Shown one piece after another: positions 7,793-16,277 of a stretch of 64,000 nt of DNA. The position numbers and the translations under genes are program-made. The DNA lies in the NCBI RefSeq assembly GCF_001884185.1, contig NZ_MAOE01000111.1, positions 1 to 64,000 of the forward strand, given 5' to 3'. Position 1 is the stretch's first letter. Each line of letters opens with the position of its first letter. The notes below the pieces were generated by a model. The model was not told where the DNA came from. It worked only from the letters and a program-made list of their open reading frames with translations, and searched no databases. The stretch is from Bacillus albus (lineage in GTDB: Bacteria > Bacillota > Bacilli > Bacillales > Bacillaceae_G).

Positions 7793-9901
7793 ATGGAATT
7801 ATCTAAGGGGAACATAGTAAATTTAAATGATACAGCTTATTATAATAATCGAGAGTTAAGTTGGTTAGCATTTAATGAACGTGTACTACAAGAAGCACAG
7901 GATGAAACGAATCCGCTCTTGGAAAGATTAAAGTTTATTAGCATTTTTAGCTCAAATTTAGATGAATTCTTTATGGTGCGCGTAGCAGGATTGAAGGATC
8001 AAGTAAGTGCTGGGTTTAACCAACCAGAAAATAAGGCTGGCTTAACACCTAAAAAGCAATTAAATAAAATTGCGATAAAGGCCCACGAATTAATGACTGT
8101 ACAATATGATACGTTTAAAAATTATGTATTGCCAGCGCTGGAGCTAGAGGGAATTGAGCGTTTAACATTCCAGGATTTGACGAAAGAACAGAGAGAATTT
8201 ATAGAAGAGTATTTTGATGAACAAATTTTTCCGGTCTTAACACCTGTAGCTATCGATGCCTATCGTCCATTTCCAATGTTATTAAATAAAAGTTTGAATT
8301 TAGCTACACTTTTATATGATGAGAAACAAGTTGAGGAAGAAAACCGCACGAAATTAGGAATTGTACAAGTTCCTTCATTACTTGAACGTTTCATATTTTT
8401 GCCGAGCGAAGGGCAAAAGCATAAATTTATTTTATTAGAAGATGTAATTAGTGGTTTTACTCATAAATTATTCACTGGATATAAAGTATCATCTGTTACT
8501 CGTTTCCGTATTACACGCAATGCGGATTTAACGATTCATGAAGAAGGTGCGAGAGATTTATTAAAAGTAATTGAAAAAGAATTAAAAAAGCGTAAGTGGG
8601 GAGCTGCTGTACGTTTAGAAGTTGGCAAAGAGCATATTGATGAAAGAGTATTAGCATTATTATATGAGGTGTTGGAAGTAAAAGATGAAGATGTATATAT
8701 AATGGATGGACCGCTAGATTTAACATGTCTCTTCTCTTTATATAAAAAACTAGCTCCATTATATGAACATTTAGTATATCCGGCTCTTATTCCGCAACGA
8801 CCTCAAGACTTAGGGGATGCGGAAGATGTATTTGAAAAAGCAATTGAGCATGATATTTTATTACATCATCCGTTTGAGTCGTTTCAGCCAGTAGTTGATT
8901 TTGTGCGTGATGCAGCAGACGATCCGAATGTACTTGCAATTAAACAAACCTTATATCGAGTAAGTGGGGATTCGCCGATTATTCAGGCATTAAAGGTAGC
9001 CGCTGAAAAAGGAAAACAAGTGACGGTATTAGTTGAATTAAAGGCAAGGTTTGATGAAGAAAATAATGTACATTGGGCTAAAGAGTTAGAAAAGGCAGGC
9101 TGTCACGTTATTTACGGTGTAAGTCATTTGAAAACACATAGTAAGATTACGCTAGTTGTAAGAAGAAAAAACGGAAAAATCGAAAGGTTCGTACATCTCG
9201 GGACTGGAAATTATAATGATGCAACAGCAAAGTTATATACTGATTTCGGGTATATTACATCACGAAAAGACTTTGGAGTTGATGCAACAAATTTCTTTAA
9301 TTATTTGAGTGGTTATACAACAAAGCCACATTTTCATCACTTATCGGTTGCACCATTTGATATAAGAGAGCAATTTATCGATTTAATAGATGAAGAAATT
9401 CGTTATCATAGACAATATGGAAATGGATATATTATCGCCAAGATGAATTCATTAACAGATAAACCGTTAATAAAAAAAATGTATGAAGCTTCACAAGCTG
9501 GAGTAAAGGTAGAGCTCATCGTTCGAGGAACATGTTGTTTAAGGCCTGGTATTCCAAATGTAAGTGAAAATATTCGTGTCGTTAGTGTTGTTGGGAGGTA
9601 TTTAGAACATAGCCGCATTTATTATTTCCACCATAATGGAGAAGAGAAAATATACTTATCTTCAGCTGACTGGATGACGCGAAATATGGAGAAGCGGGTA
9701 GAAATTTCTTTCCCAATATTAGATATTGAAATGAAGGCGAGAATTAAGGCGATTTTACAGCTGACTTTAGCTGATAATGTGAAAACGCGTGAACAAAATA
9801 AAGAAGGTGACTATTATTATGTTATTAATAATGGTGCAGAAGAGATTGATAGCCAAGTGAAGTTATTTAAGATGGCGTATCAAAACACGGATGCTGAATA
9901 A
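7793..9901 (+). CDS. ppk: Polyphosphate kinase PPK1
   Basis: Reversibly polymerises the gamma phosphate of ATP into polyphosphate. 702 residues, the normal PPK1 size. Landmarks: N-domain YYNNRELSWLAFNERVLQEA at about 15-35, head-domain loop SSNLDEFFMVRVAGL, and two phospholipase D-like domains. HLKTHSKITLV contains the histidine that is autophosphorylated in PPK1 enzymes, and RFVHLGTGNYND follows. ATG 7793 is chosen because AAGGGGAAG at 7774-7782 fits it; the in-frame GTG 7784 is too close to that site. Lies downstream of ppx, with its own spacer. Confidence 0.95.
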   Translation: MELSKGNIVNLNDTAYYNNRELSWLAFNERVLQEAQDETNPLLERLKFISIFSSNLDEFFMVRVAGLKDQVSAGFNQPENKAGLTPKKQLNKIAIKAHELMTVQYDTFKNYVLPALELEGIERLTFQDLTKEQREFIEEYFDEQIFPVLTPVAIDAYRPFPMLLNKSLNLATLLYDEKQVEEENRTKLGIVQVPSLLERFIFLPSEGQKHKFILLEDVISGFTHKLFTGYKVSSVTRFRITRNADLTIHEEGARDLLKVIEKELKKRKWGAAVRLEVGKEHIDERVLALLYEVLEVKDEDVYIMDGPLDLTCLFSLYKKLAPLYEHLVYPALIPQRPQDLGDAEDVFEKAIEHDILLHHPFESFQPVVDFVRDAADDPNVLAIKQTLYRVSGDSPIIQALKVAAEKGKQVTVLVELKARFDEENNVHWAKELEKAGCHVIYGVSHLKTHSKITLVVRRKNGKIERFVHLGTGNYNDATAKLYTDFGYITSRKDFGVDATNFFNYLSGYTTKPHFHHLSVAPFDIREQFIDLIDEEIRYHRQYGNGYIIAKMNSLTDKPLIKKMYEASQAGVKVELIVRGTCCLRPGIPNVSENIRVVSVVGRYLEHSRIYYFHHNGEEKIYLSSADWMTRNMEKRVEISFPILDIEMKARIKAILQLTLADNVKTREQNKEGDYYYVINNGAEEIDSQVKLFKMAYQNTDAE

Positions 9902-9904
9902 TGA

Positions 9905-9950
9905 GAACAAAGTAAAAAACCTCTTTTTTAAGAGGTTTTTTACTTTGTTC
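9905..9950 (+). terminator. Terminator of ppk
   Basis: Very long perfect hairpin: GAACAAAGTAAAAAACCTCTT paired with its complement around a TTTT loop, 21 pairs. The inner GGTTTTTT gives the T-run. Confidence 0.85.
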
Positions 9951-10060
9951 TCTACTTATTATAAAGGATGCGTAGAGAGAATACTTTTTATTATAAGCAT
10001 GTTAATGGATCATGAATCGGTTAAGAAAGGAAATAACATTAGCAGAATTGTTACGGTACA

Positions 10061-10297
10061 TTAATAATAGAATGGTTGTTGACAAGGTCCACCATAACAA
10101 GGATAAGGTGCTGGCGGTGGGAAAGGTGGTGGATATGGTGGATAATACGGTCTAGGACCGAAAGCTAATGCTCCGCCGAGTAGTCCGCCAGCAATACCAG
10201 CTAGAAATGGGACGCCAAAAAACGGAAAAAAGCGTGAGTCGCCTACTGGACCAATAGGTGCTGAACGGACTGGGATTGGTTGATAATATGGATACAT
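10061..10297 (-). CDS. Small Gly/Pro/Tyr-rich protein, possible spore-surface or membrane protein
   Basis: 78 residues, not assigned to a named family. Three parts are visible: a polar head (residues 1-25, YYQPIPVRSAPIGP), a hydrophobic glycine-zipper-like helix (28-47, FLAGIAGGLLGGALAFG), and a tail of Pro and Tyr (PYYPPYPPPFPPP) with CYGGPC. This composition recalls small spore coat or exosporium proteins and glycine-zipper membrane proteins. AAAGGAGGTTTGTC is an excellent ribosome site. It stands between ppk and ykuE, with no operon partner. Spore function is only a guess from composition. Confidence 0.65.
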   Translation of the reverse strand: MYPYYQPIPVRSAPIGPVGDSRFFPFFGVPFLAGIAGGLLGGALAFGPRPYYPPYPPPFPPPAPYPCYGGPCQQPFYY

Positions 10298-10390
10298 GAC
10301 AAACCTCCTTTATTGGACTCACTTTTATCATATGGTAAATGAAACATGGATGAGCGCGTACAAGAAAGGTTATGTAAGAAAATAGGCGGA

Positions 10391-11251
10391 TTATTGCGAA
10401 TGTTGGAGTGTGAAAATCGTAATTTCAGGTTTTGACATAAATCGGAATGGGACGCGTGTTCTTCCAAGGCCTCGATTGACATAGAGAATTAAATCTTCAA
10501 TCGTATAGAAACCTTCTACATAGTTTTTAGCAAGTGATGGGGTAATAATTGCGCCTAAAAAGGGAATTTGTACTTGTCCACCATGGCTATGACCAGAAAG
10601 CTGTAAGTTAACTGGATATTGAGCAATTTGGGGTGCGATATCTGGCTCGTGAACAAGAACAATGTTATAAGTATTTTGCTTCGCGTGATGCAGTGTCTCC
10701 TCTATTTTTGGTTTGCCTAGTAGTATATCATCAAGACCGAAAATTGAAATTTCACTATTATCTATTAGACGAATTTTCTTTTCGCTATTTAGTAACAGTT
10801 CAAAACCAGATTCGCGCATAATGTGTTCGTAGTACTCTGTTCCATATCCGCCGTGGTCATGGTTACCATAAATAGAAAATTTACCGAAGGGTGCTTGTAT
10901 ATTTTTTAAAATAGATGCAACGAAAGGAGTGTCAGTATATGTTTGATAATTATCAATGAGATCACCGGTAAAAAGGACGATATCGGGTTTTACAGCATTA
11001 ATTTTAGAAACGATTTGAGATAAATGGTGAAGAGAGAAATAGTATCCGAGATGTAAATCGCTAAATTGAAGAATCTTCATACCATGAAAGCTTTTTGGTA
11101 TGAGTTTTGAGTGTAGTGTATGTTCTGTAATAGAAAGTAAATGAGGCTCAATATATTTAGCATAATAGTATCCGATACTAGTGGTTATAAATGAATATAA
11201 ACAAGTGCGTATACCAGTTTTTAAAAAATTTCTTCTTGTAATTTTCTTCAT
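10391..11251 (-). CDS. ykuE: YkuE-type metallophosphoesterase, probable Tat substrate
   Basis: Binuclear metal phosphoesterase, 286 residues. The N-terminus KKITRRNFLKTG is a twin-arginine export signal followed by a hydrophobic stretch. Metal motifs: FSDLHLG (D-x-H), GDLIDN, GNHDHGG and SGHSHGGQ. B. subtilis YkuE is a Tat-exported wall-bound enzyme of this type. The start is taken at 11251 because it gives the standard MKKITRRNF head. A longer form from 11287 has a better ribosome site (AAAGGAGA) but spaced about 15 bases away. Divergent from fadH. Confidence 0.85.
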   Translation of the reverse strand: MKKITRRNFLKTGIRTCLYSFITTSIGYYYAKYIEPHLLSITEHTLHSKLIPKSFHGMKILQFSDLHLGYYFSLHHLSQIVSKINAVKPDIVLFTGDLIDNYQTYTDTPFVASILKNIQAPFGKFSIYGNHDHGGYGTEYYEHIMRESGFELLLNSEKKIRLIDNSEISIFGLDDILLGKPKIEETLHHAKQNTYNIVLVHEPDIAPQIAQYPVNLQLSGHSHGGQVQIPFLGAIITPSLAKNYVEGFYTIEDLILYVNRGLGRTRVPFRFMSKPEITIFTLQHSQ

Positions 11252-11445
11252 AAAAATATGAGTACACCTATTTAACTTATGTTGCATTTATAGGTTACTC
11301 AAATCTCCTTTCAGTTTATTTAAAATATATTTTAAATAATACAAAAGTAGTATATATTACGAAAAAAACGAATGAATAGAAACCTCTTTACGTTAAAATA
11401 TCAGAAAAGTTTAAAAATATAAAGATTTCTATTAAATAAAATGAT

Positions 11446-11467
11446 AAAATGAATGTGTATTCATTTT
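11446..11467. promoter_or_regulatory. FadR-type operator upstream of fadH
   Basis: Perfect inverted repeat AAAATGAAT-GTGT-ATTCATTTT. The core TGAAT...ATTCA matches the half-sites of Bacillus FadR (YsiA), whose B. subtilis regulon includes fadH. It ends 16 bases before the GTG start, so it overlaps the transcription start region. Confidence 0.65.
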
Positions 11468-11482
11468 TTGGAGGGGATGTAT

Positions 11483-12247
11483 GTGAAAGAAAAGGTAGTT
11501 ATTATAACAGGTGGATCGAGCGGAATGGGAAAAGGAATGGCGACTCGTTTTGCAAAAGAAGGGGCACGAGTTGTTATTACAGGACGTACAAAGGAAAAGC
11601 TTGAGGAAACAAAGTTGGAAATTGAACAATTTCCAGGGCAAATATTACCTGTGCAAATGGATGTAAGAAATCCGGACGATATTCAGAAAATGATTGAACA
11701 GATTGATGAGAAGTTTGGTCGAATTGATGTTTTAATAAACAATGCAGCTGGAAACTTTATTTGTCCAGCTGAAGATTTATCCGTGAATGGCTGGAATTCA
11801 GTCATTAATATTGTATTAAACGGTACATTTTATTGCAGCCATGCTGTCGGGAAATACTGGATTGAAAAAGGTATAAAAGGAAATATCATTAACATGGTAG
11901 CAACATATGCATGGGATGCAGGTCCGGGAGTTATTCATTCGGCTGCAGCAAAGGCTGGAGTATTAGCAATGACGAAGACACTCGCTGTTGAGTGGGGACG
12001 TAAATATGGAATACGAGTTAACGCGATCGCACCAGGACCAATTGAACGTACGGGCGGTGCTGATAAATTATGGATTTCAGAAGAAATGGCTAAGCGTACG
12101 ATACAAAGTGTTCCGCTTGGAAGACTGGGTACGCCAGAAGAAATTGCAGGTCTAGCTTATTATTTATGTTCAGATGAAGCTGCGTACATAAATGGAACTT
12201 GCATGACAATGGATGGAGGACAACATTTACATCAATATCCATTTTAA
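11483..12247 (+). CDS. fadH: Short-chain dehydrogenase FadH, probable 2,4-dienoyl-CoA reductase
   Basis: NADPH-dependent reductase needed for beta-oxidation of unsaturated fatty acids. 254 residues, one Rossmann domain. Motifs: ITGGSSGMG (cofactor, residues 8-16), NNAAGNF (about 90), and the PGPIERTGGADKL loop typical of dienoyl-CoA reductases. In MVATYAWDAGPGVIHSAAAKAG, the SDR catalytic Tyr position is not standard, as in DECR-type enzymes, where Lys remains. The GTG start at 11483 is set by GGAGGGG at 11470; the ATG at 11477 sits too close to that site. An FadR-like palindrome lies just upstream. fadG, next in B. subtilis, is missing. Confidence 0.88.
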   Translation: MKEKVVIITGGSSGMGKGMATRFAKEGARVVITGRTKEKLEETKLEIEQFPGQILPVQMDVRNPDDIQKMIEQIDEKFGRIDVLINNAAGNFICPAEDLSVNGWNSVINIVLNGTFYCSHAVGKYWIEKGIKGNIINMVATYAWDAGPGVIHSAAAKAGVLAMTKTLAVEWGRKYGIRVNAIAPGPIERTGGADKLWISEEMAKRTIQSVPLGRLGTPEEIAGLAYYLCSDEAAYINGTCMTMDGGQHLHQYPF

Positions 12248-12330
12248 AAGGGATAAGAAAATGAATGTTTGATTCATTTTTCGACGGTTAAATGTGACGG
12301 AATTGTGACATATGAAAGAAAAGTGTTTAC

Positions 12331-12369
12331 AAGAGGTCATATATAAGTTATATTTAAGACCTCTTTTTT
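12331..12369 (+). terminator. Terminator of fadH (first of two)
   Basis: AAGAGGTC / GACCTCTT hairpin with a 19-base AT loop, followed by TTTTTTC. Confidence 0.75.
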
Positions 12370-12413
12370 CTTCATAGTAGAATTGCTAATTCCCCTTAGC
12401 ATTTTACCCCTCT

Positions 12414-12444
12414 AATCCCTTCAGGAAAACTGAAGGGATTTTTT
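12414..12444 (+). terminator. Second terminator before ykuI
   Basis: AATCCCTTCA / TGAAGGGATT hairpin with a seven-base loop, then TTTT. It gives tandem insulation between fadH and ykuI. Confidence 0.85.
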
Positions 12445-12502
12445 ATTATTTTTCCGTAAATATCATGTTATAATTTTTGAAAAGTAAAGGGAGGGAAGCA
12501 CG

Positions 12503-13720
12503 TTGATAGATGCATTAGATGTAATGAGTAACTTGGATAAAGTCCTTCCTTATTATCAAGCTATTTTTAGTGCTGATGAGCATACTGTAATTGGATATGA
12601 AGTAGTAGGGCGTATTCAAACAGAAGAGGGCATACAAAGTTTAGCTTCTTTCTTTCATGATGATTCTATTCCAAGTGAGTTTCAACTGGAAGCGGACAAC
12701 ATTATAGTAGAAAAAGCTTTAAATCGTTATTTGGAAAGTGATCAAAAACTATTATTATTTATACATCGGAATGCGAACGTATTAATGAATGATGATGATG
12801 AAAGTTTACTGCAACTTTTATTGATGTATGAAGAGCAAGGTTTAAATTTGAAACACATTGTTTTAGAGATTACAGAACATGAATGTAAAGAAGATATAGA
12901 GCAATTTAATCATTTGCTTATGTATTATCGTACATATGGTATTCAAATTTCGATTAATAAAGTCGGAACGGGTACAAGTAATTTAGAACGTATTAGCGTG
13001 TTAGCACCGGACATTTTAAAAGTAGATTTAACAAACTTAAGGCAAACCGCACTTTTACAATCTTATCAAGATATTTTATATTCTTTATCATTACTTGCTA
13101 GAAGAATTGGTGCAACATTGTTATATGAAGAAATAGATGCTTTTTACCAATTGCAATACGCTTGGAAAAACGGTGGTAGATACTATCAAGGGAATTATTT
13201 AAAAGAATGCTTACCTGATTTTATTGAAACGAACGTTTTGAAAGAACGACTTGGTAATGAGTGTCATCAATTCATTCAACATGAGAAGAAGAAGTTACAA
13301 AAAATTTATAATTTAACAGAAATGTTACGTGACCGAATCGGTGATGTTTTAGTGAAACAGAAAAAGAATGAAGATATAAATGATTGGTTATTACAATTTA
13401 GTCAAAGTGTATCACAATGTAGTTTTCGCATATTTATTTGTAATGAAGATGGTTTTCAACAATCAGGAAACGTTATGAAAAAAGATGGGGAATGGATTGT
13501 GATGCCTGAGTATTATATGAAGAACTGGAGTTGGCGTCCGTATTTTCTAGAAAATATTATGAAAATGCGTTTTGAGAATAAGGCGAGACTTTCAGATTTA
13601 TATGCTGATATTGAAACCGGTGAGATGGTACGAACATTTTCTTTCCCGATTGATGATGAAAACTTTTTATTTATAGATTTATCGTATGAATATTTATATG
13701 AAGAAGATGTTTTATTTTAA
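12503..13720 (+). CDS. ykuI: YkuI: degenerate EAL-domain c-di-GMP-binding protein
   Basis: 405 residues: EAL domain (about 12-245) followed by the PAS-like YkuI C-terminal domain. B. subtilis YkuI binds c-di-GMP but has not been shown to hydrolyse it. Here the EAL motif reads EVV (33-35). The paired metal-binding aspartates of DDFG are replaced (INKVGTG, 151-157), while LEITE (121-125), LKVDL and YYQGN are kept. This argues for a receptor rather than a phosphodiesterase. The TTG start follows GGAGGGAAGCACG. Single gene with terminators on both sides. Confidence 0.9.
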   Translation: MIDALDVMSNLDKVLPYYQAIFSADEHTVIGYEVVGRIQTEEGIQSLASFFHDDSIPSEFQLEADNIIVEKALNRYLESDQKLLLFIHRNANVLMNDDDESLLQLLLMYEEQGLNLKHIVLEITEHECKEDIEQFNHLLMYYRTYGIQISINKVGTGTSNLERISVLAPDILKVDLTNLRQTALLQSYQDILYSLSLLARRIGATLLYEEIDAFYQLQYAWKNGGRYYQGNYLKECLPDFIETNVLKERLGNECHQFIQHEKKKLQKIYNLTEMLRDRIGDVLVKQKKNEDINDWLLQFSQSVSQCSFRIFICNEDGFQQSGNVMKKDGEWIVMPEYYMKNWSWRPYFLENIMKMRFENKARLSDLYADIETGEMVRTFSFPIDDENFLFIDLSYEYLYEEDVLF

Positions 13721-13747
13721 TGCACGAAGAGATTCGTGCATTTTTTG
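13721..13747 (+). terminator. Terminator of ykuI
   Basis: TGCACGAA-GAGA-TTCGTGCA hairpin followed by TTTTTTG, starting directly after the stop codon. Confidence 0.9.
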
Positions 13748-13902
13748 TTTGTTTTTATCATAAATTGGTAATAGTGAAAATGGTGCTAAAAATGCTGTCT
13801 ATCGTTGTAAAGATTTTACGAACGAAATGAGCCCTTTCTTTGCATAATCATTGTTACAATGAATACTACAAAGACAAGTTTTCTTAAAAGGAAGGTGAAA
13901 AA

Positions 13903-14391
13903 ATGAGGAAATATGGAATATGGTTAGTTCTATTTGTATGCGTTGCCTTTCTAGTTGGTTATAGTGTTACAACTGTTTTAGGAAAAGAGGAAGTGAAAGT
14001 CGATCGGAAAGAAGTGTATACAACGATACAAAAGGGCTATGAAACCCAATTTTCACTTCGTGGGAAGCATTTGCCGATGAATAAGATGATAGACACGTTA
14101 TCACCGTATTTTACAGAGAATTTCCTTCAAGTATTTACAGATGAAAATAGTAGAAGTGATAAACAAAGTGGTGAATATTTACTTCCAGCAAAAGAAGCGC
14201 CATTTTCTTTTAATTCAGAAACGAAAATGTCATATGATGAAGAGCATAAAATTTTATATGTATATGAGCGGGCGAAAAGTGGACAATATCAAATTGTAAC
14301 ATTGCAAAGAGATCAAGGGAAATGGAAATTGGCTGGATATCATGAAAGCCAAGAACTTTTAAGTGAAATAAAAAGGTTACAACAATTATAA
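13903..14391 (+). CDS. Exported or membrane-anchored DUF3993-like protein
   Basis: 162 residues. The N-terminus has one hydrophobic helix (residues 5-27, GIWLVLFVCVAFLVGYSVTT) without a clear cleavage site, so it may be an anchor. The outer part starts with a charged region, and the C-terminal half forms alternating strands (EHKILYVYERAKSGQYQIVTLQ, GKWKLAGYHES) like small beta-rich DUF3993-type domains. The family name is tentative, and no function is known. AAGGAAGGTG precedes the ATG. The stop codon TAA is also the first part of a repeated ATAAAGTG hairpin element. Confidence 0.6.
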   Translation: MRKYGIWLVLFVCVAFLVGYSVTTVLGKEEVKVDRKEVYTTIQKGYETQFSLRGKHLPMNKMIDTLSPYFTENFLQVFTDENSRSDKQSGEYLLPAKEAPFSFNSETKMSYDEEHKILYVYERAKSGQYQIVTLQRDQGKWKLAGYHESQELLSEIKRLQQL

Positions 14392-14479
14392 AGTGAAACT
14401 TTCCTTAGTAGGGGAACATATCACCTAATTATTAACCCGCCACAATTGGATGTCTACTTCCAAAAAAATAGCGGGATAA
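14388..14479. repeat. Diverged copy of a ~95-bp hairpin element (copy 1)
   Basis: Begins ATAAAGTGAAACTTT, continues through TTAGTAGGGG and ACCTAATTATTAACCCGC, and ends GCGGGATAAG. This aligns end to end with the element at 62304-62400 and more weakly with 59050-59144. Its first bases form the stop codon of the preceding gene. It may belong to one of the intergenic bcr repeat families of the B. cereus group; that assignment is from memory and not proven. Confidence 0.5.
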
Positions 14480-14512
14480 GAATAGGAATAGGTCTTTACC
14501 TATTCCTATTCT
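14479..14512. terminator. Bidirectional terminator
   Basis: AGAATAGGAATAGG-TCTTTA-CCTATTCCTATTCT, 14 pairs. It overlaps the stop codon of the convergent glutaredoxin-like gene. T-runs are poor on both sides. Confidence 0.6.
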
Positions 14513-14742
14513 AGATTGAGAAGTTGTTGTAATTTTTCAATTTGAAAACCAGCAACAACTTCTCCGTCAATTACAACCGTTGGAGTTGAATAAGAATCAT
14601 AGTCATATAAAAGACGATTGCGTGCAGCGGCGTCTTTTTTTACGTCAAATTCTTCGTATACAACGTTATTATGTTTTAAAAATTCTTTCACAATGACACA
14701 TGGCGGACAATCAGGTTGTGTGTAAACCTCAATTTTTTTCAT
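14506..14742 (-). CDS. Glutaredoxin/thioredoxin-like thiol-disulfide protein
   Basis: 78 residues, a complete mini-thioredoxin fold. The active site is CPPC in YTQPDCPPC at the end of strand 1. The cis-proline loop is YSTPTVVIDGEVVAGF. Such proteins reduce disulfides or mixed thiols in the cytoplasm; the electron donor is unknown. AAGGAGGAATTAC precedes the ATG. It stands alone between a convergent membrane-anchored gene and the divergent ykuJ. Confidence 0.88.
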   Translation of the reverse strand: MKKIEVYTQPDCPPCVIVKEFLKHNNVVYEEFDVKKDAAARNRLLYDYDSYSTPTVVIDGEVVAGFQIEKLQQLLNLE

Positions 14743-14975
14743 TGTAATTCCTCCTTTTTACTGTTTTTTATTATATTCTTCCAGTATAAAAATCGCAATA
14801 AAGAAGGGAAAAGATGTTCTTTCTGTTTTTTCCTTCGTATTTCGACAAATTTTTAGTTGAGTTTCTGGCCAATAACCTTTATCCTAGAGTGTGGAACATT
14901 TTTTCTGTTATGACGGATAGAATGAGTATAGCTGTAAAACCTATTGGTAGGAAGATCAGAGAAAGGAGAGATTTC

Positions 14976-15212
14976 ATGTCTCTACTCCAAGGAATTTTAA
15001 CTCGACTTGTTAGTCTACAAGAACAAGCTGAAAGCGGTGAAGTAGCACAACGCTATTTTGAAGTGAACGGTGAGCGCAAATGTAGCGTGAAATTTTTCGA
15101 TAAAAGTGAAATGTATGAGTTAGAAGTGTATCAACAAGGTGAAAAACCTCAAGTGTATCAATTCGATAATATCGACATGGTCGCAATTGAGATTTACGAT
15201 ATCATTTCTTGA
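14976..15212 (+). CDS. ykuJ: YkuJ-family protein
   Basis: 78 residues, soluble, function unknown. Very close to B. subtilis YkuJ: LTRLVSLQEQAE, RYFEVNGERKCSVKFF, YQFDNIDMVAIEI. ATG 14976 follows AAAGGAGAG and matches the family start; the same frame opens 54 codons earlier without support. First gene of the ykuJ-ykuK-abbA-darB-ccpC run conserved from B. subtilis, but a terminator follows directly. Confidence 0.9.
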   Translation: MSLLQGILTRLVSLQEQAESGEVAQRYFEVNGERKCSVKFFDKSEMYELEVYQQGEKPQVYQFDNIDMVAIEIYDIIS

Positions 15213-15218
15213 TACATA

Positions 15219-15254
15219 TAAAAAAGGTGTTGCCATACGGCAACACCTTTTTTA
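15219..15254 (+). terminator. Terminator of ykuJ
   Basis: AAAAAAGGTGTTGCC-ATAC-GGCAACACCTTTTTT hairpin, 15 pairs. Confidence 0.9.
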
Positions 15255-15428
15255 GTTCTATTACTTTTTAACATATATGTATAGGGATTTTTCATTTTTC
15301 CTACAATGGTAATAAAGTGAAATTGTAATCAGTAGAGATTCTTATTTCTATACTGATTAGTAGCTATCACCAATTTGGTATTTACGGATAGTAAATAGGG
15401 AGATAAACATAATGAGGAGGTGTGTTGT

Positions 15429-15578
15429 ATGGAACGTTTACCAGTTGTCATTTGTCCTAATTGTCACAATGCTGCTGAGATTATTCATGTATTAACGGCT
15501 CAATCAAATCAAAATGTAATTTATACGTGCCAAGTTTGCCAGTATGTAATTCGGAATATTGAAACGAATAAAGGATAG
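15429..15578 (+). CDS. 49-residue zinc-ribbon protein between ykuJ and ykuK
   Basis: 49 residues with two CxxC knuckles: CPNC (9-12) and CQVC (34-37), spaced as in one zinc ribbon. Between them is a short helix (AAEIIHVLTAQ). It probably binds one Zn2+ and may contact nucleic acid or protein. GAGGAGGTG is 7 bases before the ATG. The place matches that of B. subtilis ykzF, but I am not certain the sequences agree. It is translated from its own site and not overlapped by any other gene. Confidence 0.75.
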   Translation: MERLPVVICPNCHNAAEIIHVLTAQSNQNVIYTCQVCQYVIRNIETNKG

Positions 15579-15652
15579 GAAGTTATAATTTCTATTTTTG
15601 TCCCATACAATGAGAATACGAAAAGTCTGTCTAATTGAAAGGACGTGACTAT

Positions 15653-16171
15653 ATGGCCGGTGAACATAAATTTTATAATGTTTCAGAGAGACATTTAAAT
15701 TTTGATATGGTCTTTACCCGTATTTGTAATTTCATTGAAAAGGATCCACGAAATTTATATCGCTTATCCATTGGGACAGACTCACAAGCACATCAAAAGG
15801 ATACGAGATTTATTACGGCAATTCATATTCATCGCGTCGGAAAAGGAGCCTGGGGATGTTTACACCATCAATCAGTAAAAGATAAGCCAGCAACTTTACG
15901 TGAGAAGATATATTTAGAAACACAGTTTAGTCAAGAAATCGCCTGCTTATTTACTCCCAATCATATACAAACAATATGGGATTTATTGCATCCATATGCT
16001 CAAGATGGGGCTGGATTTATAATGGAAATTCACTTGGATATCGGAAATGATGGCTTAACAAAAGAATTTATTCTAGATATGACAGCGAAAATTCAAGCGA
16101 TGGGATTAACGGCAAAAATTAAGCCAGATGCATATGCGGCGTTTAGTTATGCAAATCGATATACGAAATAA
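15653..16171 (+). CDS. ykuK: YkuK-family protein (RNase H-like fold)
   Basis: 172 residues, the same length as B. subtilis YkuK. The DUF458/YkuK family is predicted to have an RNase H-like fold. Candidate acidic residues are D in LSIGTDSQAHQKD (about 45-57), E in MEIHLDIGNDG and D in KIKPDAYAAF. No activity is established. ATG 15653 follows AAGGACGTG; the in-frame TTG 15635 would place the start before that site. Confidence 0.85.
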   Translation: MAGEHKFYNVSERHLNFDMVFTRICNFIEKDPRNLYRLSIGTDSQAHQKDTRFITAIHIHRVGKGAWGCLHHQSVKDKPATLREKIYLETQFSQEIACLFTPNHIQTIWDLLHPYAQDGAGFIMEIHLDIGNDGLTKEFILDMTAKIQAMGLTAKIKPDAYAAFSYANRYTK

Positions 16172-16277
16172 TAACAATTTTATATATCTTTCACTAAAAA
16201 CTGAATATTACATCTATTAAATAGGCTGAAAATTTTATATAATAGGAGTAACGATGCGAGTATAAGGAGAGGGGTAT

